This document shows, piece after piece, positions 51,099 to 57,105 of a stretch of DNA of 57,105 nt. The translations under genes and the position numbers were made by a program. Position 1 is the stretch's first letter. Every line of letters begins with the position of its first letter. The notes under the pieces were generated by a model. The model searched no databases. It saw nothing but the letters and a program-made list of their open reading frames with translations, and was not told where the DNA came from. Origin of the DNA: CAZAYP01 sp964489425 [NCBI: uncultured Verrucomicrobiota bacterium] (GTDB lineage Bacteria; Verrucomicrobiota; Kiritimatiellia; RZYC01); NCBI GenBank assembly GCA_964489425.1, contig CAZAYP010000003.1, positions 43,046 through 100,150 on the forward strand, written 5' to 3'.

Positions 51099-53192
51099 TC
51101 ACGGCCCGCGCGGGGCGGGCGGCGCCTTGAAGATCAACGCCCGGCCGTCATCATAGACCCGCGCCAGGCCGGCATCCCAGGCGGCTTCCTGCGGCGCGCC
51201 GGGGCGGTACTCAGCGCGCTCGCGCGGTCCAACCTGGAGGTAACGCAGGCGGCCGCGCTGCATCAGCAGGCGTAGCTCGTCGCCCGAGGCCGGCAGGTAC
51301 AGGCTCTGCAGGGTGAGCGTGCGGCCGGCGACCATCCCGGCGTAAGCGCCGCCGCGCCACTGAGCCTCATGGCCTTGCCAACCCAGCAGGGTGGGCCGGC
51401 CGGCCTGGCTGCTGATGCGGTTTTGCTCGGCATGGTAGCTGTCGCCGGCAGCCTCCACCACGACGTCCGCCGGATCCGTCTGCCGGTCGATCCAGGCGAG
51501 CAAACGCGCCTCTTCGACCGGCAGGGCGGCGCGCGCATCCAGCCCGATCCAACGGCCGGCCGCGGCTTCGCTCCACAAGGCGCGGACCGGGTACGCCAGG
51601 CCACCGGCCAGGGCCAACGCGGCCAACGCCCCGGCCCAGCGCCAGCGCGGACGGAACAGGGCCAGCCCCGCGGCCACGGCCGCCGCCAGGCCCAGGAGCA
51701 GCCAGGCGCTGTAATAAAACTTGAAAATGGTGTTCATGCGCGACTCGAACACGTCCCGCAGGTACACCACCTCGGCCGCCAGGACCAGCGCCACCCCCAG
51801 CGCGGTCAACCCGGCGATAAAGTAGATGGCCGTGGCCTCCGCGGTTGGCCGGCCGTGGCCCGGGCCCGCGGCTACCAAGGCCGCGAGCAAGCCGAGGCCG
51901 GGCAAGAAGAATCCAAAGTGCCCCGCCAGTTCCGCGGGGGACGTCATGCCGAAGCGGTTGAACGCCAGGCCCCGCAACTGGCTTTGGGCAGTCGCCAGGT
52001 AGGGGAAAAACAGGACCAGGGAAACCGCGCCCACGACCAGGATGAAATAGATTGTGTCTCGAACGGCAGCGCGCGGGCCGGCCAGGCTGTGGCGCCGCCA
52101 GGCCCAGGCGGCGGCCACCAGCGCCAGGCCGACCGGGAAATCCCACGTGTTCACGCCCACCAGCGACCCCACGGCCACGGCCATGAAGATCAAGCCCGGC
52201 CAACCGCCGGGCACCGCGGCCAGCCGGCCCGCCGCCGCGGGCCGCGGCGGCGATACGAGGATCGCCAGCGCAAAGCCGATCAGCAGCAGCAGCAACGGTT
52301 GCGCCAGGACATGGGGATGATTGTCTCCCAGCAAATAGCTGAAGAACGGGAACTCGGTGATGATCTGGATCGCGGCGCCGTCCATGCCGCGATCGGTGAC
52401 GGCGCGGCTGGCCGGCCACCACCACCACTCCCCCGGCTTGACGGCATGCAGCGCGGCCCGCAGGCCCAGCACGTTGCTGCCCAACGCGACTGCCCCGGCG
52501 GCGATCAACCCGCCCGCCAGGCCCGGGGCCAGGTCGCGCCAGCGCGCCACGACCGGCCGCGCCAGCATGAGCAGGTTGGCGGCAACGCCAAAGCAGCCCA
52601 GCCACAGCAACCCGTACCAAAGGGCCTGCCCGGTGTTGTAAATCACGGTGGGCGGCAGCGCCGCCAGGCGCCCCGGGAACAGCAGCAGCCAGTAGCCAAG
52701 ATAGTAGTAGGCGATCGGGTAGCCGCTGAGCCACGCGTCCCGGGGCGGGTAGACGGCGCTGTTGCACAGGGCCGACATGAACATGAGGTCCATGGGCTGC
52801 TCCGTGTGCATGACGCCCGGGTCAAACCCCCGGAACGCCAGCCAGCCGACGTACACCGTGGCCAGCAGCAGCTCTTCCGCCACGATCCAGCGCCAGCCCG
52901 GCACCATGCACCACGGCCGGGACGATCCCGCCGGCGCCCCGCGCCGCACAGCCCAGGCCAGCAACGCGGCCGCCAGCAGGGCGATCCAGGCGCCGGGAGC
53001 GTCATTGCGCCACAAGCCCCAGGCCCAGCCGATCCAAAACAGCAACCCCGCCCCCAGGATGCCGGCCAGCTTGCTGAACGCGAACCCGCGGTCCGGAAGG
53101 CCGTGGAAAAACCGGCTCACGGCCGGCAAGCAGGCCCACGCGCAAGCCTGGGCAGCGGCGTAATACAGCAAGGCAGGCACCACGTCAGGCAT
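51099..53192 (-). CDS. DUF2298 polytopic membrane protein (YYY family)
   Basis: 697 residues with about 14-16 hydrophobic segments. The family is recognised from SALCNSAVYPPRDAWLSGYPIAYYYLGYWLLLFPGRLAALPPTVIYNTGQALWYGLLW, TEFPFFSYLLGDNHPHVLAQPLLLLLIGFALAI, NTWDFPVGLALVAAAW and VYLRDVFESRMNTIFKFYYSAWLLLGLAAAVA. DUF2298 proteins resemble GT-C type glycosyltransferases or mannosyltransferases, and an acidic pair after the first helix-rich section fits; activity is unproven. The start overlaps the bioB stop by eight bases, so they are co-translated although their functions look unrelated. Confidence 0.85.
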   Translation of the reverse strand: MPDVVPALLYYAAAQACAWACLPAVSRFFHGLPDRGFAFSKLAGILGAGLLFWIGWAWGLWRNDAPGAWIALLAAALLAWAVRRGAPAGSSRPWCMVPGWRWIVAEELLLATVYVGWLAFRGFDPGVMHTEQPMDLMFMSALCNSAVYPPRDAWLSGYPIAYYYLGYWLLLFPGRLAALPPTVIYNTGQALWYGLLWLGCFGVAANLLMLARPVVARWRDLAPGLAGGLIAAGAVALGSNVLGLRAALHAVKPGEWWWWPASRAVTDRGMDGAAIQIITEFPFFSYLLGDNHPHVLAQPLLLLLIGFALAILVSPPRPAAAGRLAAVPGGWPGLIFMAVAVGSLVGVNTWDFPVGLALVAAAWAWRRHSLAGPRAAVRDTIYFILVVGAVSLVLFFPYLATAQSQLRGLAFNRFGMTSPAELAGHFGFFLPGLGLLAALVAAGPGHGRPTAEATAIYFIAGLTALGVALVLAAEVVYLRDVFESRMNTIFKFYYSAWLLLGLAAAVAAGLALFRPRWRWAGALAALALAGGLAYPVRALWSEAAAGRWIGLDARAALPVEEARLLAWIDRQTDPADVVVEAAGDSYHAEQNRISSQAGRPTLLGWQGHEAQWRGGAYAGMVAGRTLTLQSLYLPASGDELRLLMQRGRLRYLQVGPRERAEYRPGAPQEAAWDAGLARVYDDGRALIFKAPPAPRGP

Positions 53193-54192
53193 GCGCCCCC
53201 CCCTGCCCCGCGGCCGCGACGGGCCGCAGGCGCAAGCCCAGGTGCGCGATCATGTCCAGGTCATCCTGCATGGAGCGGCCGGTGGTGGTGAGGTAATCGC
53301 CGGTCATCAGGCCGCTGGCGCCGGCGTCGAAGATGCGCGGGTGCAGGTCCTGCAAGTTGGCCAGGCGCCCTCCGCAGACCAGGATGTCCTTGTCCGGCAA
53401 AACAAACCGGAACAGGGCGATGATCTTGAGACAATCCCAAGGGGTAAGCCGCGGCGCACCGGCCAGGCGCGTGCCCGGGATGGGCGCGAGGAAATTGATC
53501 GGCACGGCATCCACCTCCAGGTCGCGCAGCGCCTCGGCCAACTCCAGGCGCTGCTCGTCCGACTCGCCCAGGCCGAACAGCCCGCCGGCGCAGAGCGCGA
53601 GCCCGGCGCCGCGGGCCGCGCGCAGGGTGGCTACGCGTTCGGCCCAGGTGTGGGTCGTGCAAATGTGCGGGTAAAACCCCGCCGCGGTTTCCAGGTTGTG
53701 ATGGTAGCGCGTGAGGCCCGCGACGCGTAGGCGGGCCAGGTCCGCGGATTCCAGGGAACCCAGCGAGGCGCACCATCCCACCCGGTGGCGCGGCAGGCCG
53801 GCGACCGCGTCCGCCACCCGGGCCACCTCGGCCGCCGGCAGGCGCCGGCCGCTGGCGACCAGGCCGTAACGGTGGATGGGCCGCGCCGCGGCCGCGCGGG
53901 CCGCGGCCTGCACCTCGTCCGCGCCCTGCAAGGGATAGACCGGGATCTCGGCGCGGGCATGGCCCGATTGCGCGCAAAAGGCGCAATCCTCGGAACAGCG
54001 GCCGGACTTGATGTTGGCGATCATGCACACGTGCACGTCCCGGCCAAAATAATGCTCGCGCAGGCGCGCGGCGCCGGCCATGAGGTCCGGGACCTGCCCC
54101 GCGGGGCAGGCGGCCATGGCCAGGTAGTCCGCGCGCGGCAGGCGCTCCCCGCGCAGCACCCGCTCCGCCAAGTCTGTGTACAACGCGGCCAT
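53185..54192 (-). CDS. bioB: Biotin synthase
   Basis: 335 residues from ATG 54192. An in-frame ATG at 54228 lacks a Shine-Dalgarno; AAGGAG lies 13 bases before 54192, a long but usable spacing. The radical-SAM motif is C66-xxx-C70-xx-C73 in NIKSGRCSEDCAFCAQSG. GWCASLGSL, HHNLETAAGFYPHICTTHTWAERVATL, LCAGGLFGLGESDEQRLELAEAL and INFLAPIPGTRLAG complete the BioB pattern. It inserts sulfur into dethiobiotin. No other biotin gene is in the window. Confidence 0.93.
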   Translation of the reverse strand: MAALYTDLAERVLRGERLPRADYLAMAACPAGQVPDLMAGAARLREHYFGRDVHVCMIANIKSGRCSEDCAFCAQSGHARAEIPVYPLQGADEVQAAARAAAARPIHRYGLVASGRRLPAAEVARVADAVAGLPRHRVGWCASLGSLESADLARLRVAGLTRYHHNLETAAGFYPHICTTHTWAERVATLRAARGAGLALCAGGLFGLGESDEQRLELAEALRDLEVDAVPINFLAPIPGTRLAGAPRLTPWDCLKIIALFRFVLPDKDILVCGGRLANLQDLHPRIFDAGASGLMTGDYLTTTGRSMQDDLDMIAHLGLRLRPVAAAGQGGAHA

Positions 54193-54275
54193 CCCGCTGT
54201 GTTTTCTCCTTGTTTTTGCCGGGTCCATTAACGACACTGCCACCGCTGCGCGCCGGGCGGCTGACCCGCGGGGCG

Positions 54276-54303
54276 ATAATAGACACTTTGGACAACATGT
54301 AAA
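54276..54303 (-). promoter_or_regulatory. Putative promoter for bioB
   Basis: On the minus strand TTTACA (54298-54303) and TATTAT (54276-54281), 16 bp apart, each one base off consensus. It gives a leader of about 77 bases to ATG 54192. It sits in the divergent gap with the bactofilin gene. Confidence 0.5.
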
Positions 54304-54317
54304 GAAGGAGCAAGACC

Positions 54318-54713
54318 ATGGAACAGAACGCAACCCCCCAGACCATCATTGACGCGCAAGTCGAGATTGTCGGGACCATCAAGAGCAAGGGCACGCTGCG
54401 CATGGAAGGCCGGCTGGAAGGCGACCTGCAGTGCGAGGGCGACGTCCAGATCGGCAAAACCGCGGTCATCAAGGGCAACATGACCGTAAACTCCGTGTCC
54501 GTGGCCGGCACGATCAACGGCAACATCATCGCCCGCGACCGCATTGAAATGAAATCCACCGCCAAGGTCCTGGGCGACATCAAGTCCAAGCGCCTGGCCG
54601 TGGAAGACGGCGTGACGTTTATCGGCCGGTCGGAGGTCAACCCCACCGGCGAACCGGTCACCGCCGCACCGGCCGCCCCGCCCGCGCCGGCGCCCGCGCC
54701 CAAGCGCGGCTAG
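54318..54713 (+). CDS. Bactofilin (polymer-forming cytoskeletal protein)
   Basis: 131 residues. A short N-tail, then the bactofilin beta-helix: VEIVGTIKSKGTLRMEGRLEGDLQCEGDVQIGKTAVIKGNMTVNSVSVAGTINGNIIARDRIEMKSTAKVLGDIKSKRLAVEDGVTF, ending in a Pro/Ala-rich tail. Length and repeat period fit the family. Bactofilins self-assemble into filaments near the membrane and organise cell-shape or wall enzymes. AAGGAG nine bases before ATG 54318. First of three genes in one direction with a second bactofilin. Confidence 0.93.
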   Translation: MEQNATPQTIIDAQVEIVGTIKSKGTLRMEGRLEGDLQCEGDVQIGKTAVIKGNMTVNSVSVAGTINGNIIARDRIEMKSTAKVLGDIKSKRLAVEDGVTFIGRSEVNPTGEPVTAAPAAPPAPAPAPKRG

Positions 54714-54803
54714 CGCGCGGATCACGCACCAGCCAGCGGCCGACCGGCGCCCCGGACTGCTCCGGGCGCAGGCGGCTCCGGGCCACCCAAGGATACCCAC
54801 TCT

Positions 54804-55541
54804 GTGGCGGAACGATCCGGATTTGTAGACGGCTACACGGCCATGAAGGCGCTCCAGCGGGCTGAATCCAAGCCCGCGAAAAAGGGCGACGCGCCCCCTG
54901 CGCCGGCGGCCGGGCCGGCGCCGGACAAGGCCGCCTCGCCCTACACGCATATCAGCCGCACGATCATGCCGCCCAAGTACGAGGTGGTGTGCCCCGAGTG
55001 CCGGTTCGCCTTCCAGCAGACCGGCCGCAGCCCCAAGACCCCCTGCCCCAAGTGCCGGGTGATCATCGAGATCAAGGACCACGTGCTGGAAGGCGATTTC
55101 GCGGGCGAGATCAAGACCGCCGGGCAGGTGCGGATTACCGCCGGCGCGAAGGTCACCGGCGGCGCGATTTACGCGGCCGACATCATCCTCGAAGGCCAGA
55201 TCATTGGCGGCCGGGTGGAAGCGTTCCGCCGCCTCGACATCCAGCCCGGCGGGATCTTCGACGAGGACGCCGTGGTGGCCCGCGACCTGCGCATCGCGGC
55301 CGGGGCCAACATGTCGCTGTGCCGCGCGGCGCGCTATCGGGACGTGGAGGTCGTCGGCACCCTGGACGCGCACTTGCAGTGCACCGGCCGGGTGTTCATC
55401 CACGCCGGCGGCCTGTTCATGGGCGAGCTGCAAGGCCCGCACCTGGTCGTGGAAGACGGCGGCGGTTTGCAGGCGGCCTGCCGGATCGCGCCCGCCGAAC
55501 CGCCCGCGCCGGCGCCCGGCGCGCCGGCTCCCGCGCCATGA
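54804..55541 (+). CDS. Bactofilin-like protein with N-terminal zinc ribbon
   Basis: 245 residues, GTG start (AAGGAT eleven bases upstream). A disordered Ala/Pro/Lys-rich N-terminus is followed by a zinc-ribbon-type pair, C63-xx-C66 and C81-xx-C84 (VVCPECRFAF ... PCPKCRVIIEI). A bactofilin beta-helix occupies about 93-225 (LEGDFAGEIKTAGQVRITAGAKVTGGAIYAADIILEGQIIGGRVEAFRRLDIQPGG). The Cys module on a bactofilin is unusual and suggests a link to another partner, perhaps nucleic acid or protein. It follows the first bactofilin by 90 bp and overlaps the aminopeptidase gene by four bases. Confidence 0.85.
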   Translation: MAERSGFVDGYTAMKALQRAESKPAKKGDAPPAPAAGPAPDKAASPYTHISRTIMPPKYEVVCPECRFAFQQTGRSPKTPCPKCRVIIEIKDHVLEGDFAGEIKTAGQVRITAGAKVTGGAIYAADIILEGQIIGGRVEAFRRLDIQPGGIFDEDAVVARDLRIAAGANMSLCRAARYRDVEVVGTLDAHLQCTGRVFIHAGGLFMGELQGPHLVVEDGGGLQAACRIAPAEPPAPAPGAPAPAP

Positions 55542-56479
55542 GCTTCTTCAGCCACCAACCTGGACGCAACGATGCCTGCCCCTGCGGCAGCGGACGCAAG
55601 TTCAAGCAGTGCTGCCTGGGCAAGCCCCCGGCGGCGGCCGGCACCGACCGGCCGCCAGCCGCGGACCTGGCGGACACCTACTGGCGGCGCTACCGCATCC
55701 GCCTGAAAACAGCCGCCGACATCGCCGGCATCCGGCGCGCCGGGCAACTGGCGGTGGAACTGCTCGACCGGGCGCGGGAGTGGATCCGGCCGGGCCTGAC
55801 CACCGGCGAGCTCGACGCGCGCCTCCACGAGCACACCGTGGCGCGCGGCGCGAAGCCCGGGCCCCTCAACTACCGCGGGTTTCCCAAAAGCTGCTGCATC
55901 TCGGTCAACGACGAGATCTGCCACGGCATCCCCGGCGCGCGCGTGCTGCGCGACGGCGACATCGTCAATGTGGACGTGACGCCGATCCTGAACGGTTATT
56001 ATGCCGACGCCAACTACACCTACTTTGCCGGAACCCCGGGCCCGGAGGCGCAGAAGATCACCCGGGTCTGCCGCGAAAGCCTGCGCGCCGGCCTGGGCCT
56101 GGTCAGCCCGCAGCACACGGTGGGCGACCTGGGCTGGGCCATCCAGCAATGCGCCGAGGCGCAGGGCTGCTCCGTGGTCCGGGAATACGTGGGCCACGGC
56201 ATCGGGCTGGAGTTCCACGAGCGGCCGGACGTGCCCCACCACGGACTGCGCGGCCACGGCGTCAAGCTCGCGTCGGGCATGGTGTTTACGCTGGAGCCTA
56301 TGATCAACCTGGGCGGCCGGGAAATGTACGTGAAAGAAGACGGCTGGACCGCGGTGACGCGCGACGGACAGCTCTCCGCCCAGTTTGAGCAAACCCTTGT
56401 CGTGACCGAGTCCGGTTACGAGAGTCTCACGCCGTTTGACCTGGGCCCGCCCGGCCCGCCGATGACCTCGGTGGGATGA
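55538..56479 (+). CDS. map: Methionine aminopeptidase type I with SEC-C motif
   Basis: 313 residues from ATG 55538. Residues 9-27 form a SEC-C zinc motif (GRNDACPCGSGRKFKQCC; C14, C16, C25, C26), which in other proteins binds ribosomes or SecB-type partners. The enzyme domain has the metal ligands in NVDVTPILNGYYADANYTYF, EYVGHGIGLEFHERPDVPHHG, and FTLEPMIN / GQLSAQFEQTLVV. It removes the initiator Met from new proteins. The SEC-C extension is known in several bacterial Map enzymes, including chlamydial ones. ATG overlaps the bactofilin-like stop. Confidence 0.93.
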   Translation: MSFFSHQPGRNDACPCGSGRKFKQCCLGKPPAAAGTDRPPAADLADTYWRRYRIRLKTAADIAGIRRAGQLAVELLDRAREWIRPGLTTGELDARLHEHTVARGAKPGPLNYRGFPKSCCISVNDEICHGIPGARVLRDGDIVNVDVTPILNGYYADANYTYFAGTPGPEAQKITRVCRESLRAGLGLVSPQHTVGDLGWAIQQCAEAQGCSVVREYVGHGIGLEFHERPDVPHHGLRGHGVKLASGMVFTLEPMINLGGREMYVKEDGWTAVTRDGQLSAQFEQTLVVTESGYESLTPFDLGPPGPPMTSVG

Positions 56480-57105
56480 TTCCGGAATCGGAGTTTTCAG
56501 AATCCAGCACCGAACGAACCCGCCGGGGCGCCAGTCACCGGAGCCCCTTGCAAAAACGCATGCGGTCACGACAGAGCGCGACCCTCCCAAATCAATTGAA
56601 AAGGCTTGTCTTATGCGCTTGGAGGGACGACCGCCGAGTCGTCCGCTAATTTTTTCACAGCTTCTCAGTTACGCAGGGGCGGCAACTGCAGACGGCCGAA
56701 CCTATTCGTAGCCGCGCCTGTAAGGGCGTGGTCTCTTCGCGTAGTCGACCTCCACGGGCTCACGCCCGCGGCCACATGCCGTCCCTGCGTAACTGAGGCC
56801 ATACCCGCTTTCCTCGATTTTGAAGAGACGCGCTCCGTCGCGTGCGCAAGAGTTTTGCAAGAGGCTCTGACGGATAGTAATAAAGAGGAGCAGCGCGAAA
56901 TAGCTGATAGGATGAAGAATGCAGCGAAGACCGTCCCTTGATCCAAAACCGCCGATATTTTTTTGCGAAATATTCTTGACTTTCCAAAAAAACAAAGTAG
57001 AAACCACCACAATGAGGAATAGGCAAAAAACGTATCCGATGCTTGATCCTGTTGTCCGTATATCCGGCGGCATATATTCCGAATTTGGTACTCCAACTGC
57101 TTTTC
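56480..57105. other. AT-richer right end with inverted repeats
   Basis: After map the composition drops in GC, most clearly from about 56860. Seen are a 20-bp inverted repeat, CTCAGTTACGCAGGGGCGGC (56664-56683) and GCCGTCCCTGCGTAACTGAG (56778-56797), one mismatch, 94 bp apart; and CCCTCCCAA / TTGGAGGG at about 56582-56628. The sequence between the arms looks like a dispersed intergenic repeat, and small frames on both strands through it are not trusted. Confidence 0.5.
56702..57105 (-). CDS. Possible C-terminal end of a membrane protein entering from the right edge
   Basis: The minus-strand frame is open from the right edge to a stop at 56702 (about 133 residues). Its first part reads VGVPNSEYMPPDIRTTGSS, then a strong membrane segment SIGYVFCLFLIVVVSTLFFW followed by basic residues, then a second hydrophobic stretch (ISYFALLLFITIRQ). 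The last 50 residues fall within the inverted-repeat element and look like read-through of that repeat (VDYAKRPRPYRRGYE). An ATG at 57073 is inside the frame, so a short protein is also possible. Low confidence either way. Confidence 0.3.
   Translation of the reverse strand, partial: KAVGVPNSEYMPPDIRTTGSSIGYVFCLFLIVVVSTLFFWKVKNISQKNIGGFGSRDGLRCILHPISYFALLLFITIRQSLLQNSCARDGARLFKIEESGYGLSYAGTACGRGREPVEVDYAKRPRPYRRGYE

Noticed and set aside
51369-53291. 640-codon plus-strand frame opposite the DUF2298 gene
   Set aside because: Gln/Arg/Gly-rich antisense translation; the minus frame has clean membrane helices and family motifs.
56606-56941. Plus-strand 111-codon frame at the right end
   Set aside because: Covers both arms of the inverted repeat; no ribosome-binding site or domain.

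Overview
The window is high-GC, gene-dense bacterial DNA carrying about 50 recognisable protein genes and no rRNA, tRNA or CRISPR that I could see. The content suggests a Gram-negative member of the PVC group, most likely Kiritimatiellota or a relative. This rests on a FadL-type outer-membrane protein, an ExbB/ExbD/TonB set, two bactofilins, a SEC-C-tagged methionine aminopeptidase, secreted proteins with FN3/Ig-like modules and a DDDGDGLPNDWE tail, and a SUMF1 protein with an FN3-like preface. That placement is inference; no marker was searched.

Layout. 1-3248 (-): 5' part of a very large secreted repeat protein that runs off the left edge. 3420-4565: secreted SUMF1-domain protein. 4717-6977: Tat-exported DUF362 protein coupled to a NapH/NapG-like polyferredoxin. 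6991-9715: HAD phosphatase and a hybrid sensor kinase. 9840-12332 (-): glycogen phosphorylase. 12457-14567: lipoprotein and Na+/solute symporter. 14849-21380: SurA/PpiD-like chaperone followed by a complete nucleoside-catabolism run (deoB, pyrimidine-nucleoside phosphorylase, purine-nucleoside phosphorylase, uridine phosphorylase, cytidine deaminase). 21407-24082 (-): a lone STAS protein followed by acetyl-CoA synthetase carrying an N-terminal STAS domain. 24083-24610: intergenic. 24611-26528: ExbB-ExbD-TonB operon.

26535-29990 (-): HAD hydrolase, M48 protease, SH3 protein and FadL-like porin. 30169-31824: methyl-accepting protein. 31949-32502 (-): toxin-antitoxin pair under a perfect sigma70-type promoter whose predicted start site is the A of the antitoxin ATG. 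32637-36643 (-): modular secreted endonuclease I coupled to a membrane-anchored protein of unknown function. 36733-38659: PdxB, a small protein and a DciA-like protein. 38695-39443 (-): DUF190 and the CrcB fluoride channel. 39558-40622: ArgC. 40623-40850: folded palindromic repeat element. 40851-47490 (-): seven-gene chemosensory operon (cheB, cheD, HDOD, cheY, cheX, polyamine-binding-protein homologue, MCP) without cheA, cheW or cheR. 47630-51035: GPP34-family protein and AlaS. 51099-54192 (-): BioB and a DUF2298 membrane protein. 54318-56479: bactofilin, zinc-ribbon bactofilin and SEC-C methionine aminopeptidase. 56480-57105: AT-richer end with inverted repeats and perhaps the C-terminus of a membrane protein.

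The most promising unusual system is the STAS / STAS-acetyl-CoA-synthetase pair. Both STAS domains keep the serine that aligns with the SpoIIAA phospho-site, which suggests that acetate activation is wired into a partner-switching type of control. Next in interest are the reduced chemosensory operon built around a PotD-like protein, the polyferredoxin with an internal Tat-like motif, and the leaderless toxin-antitoxin operon.
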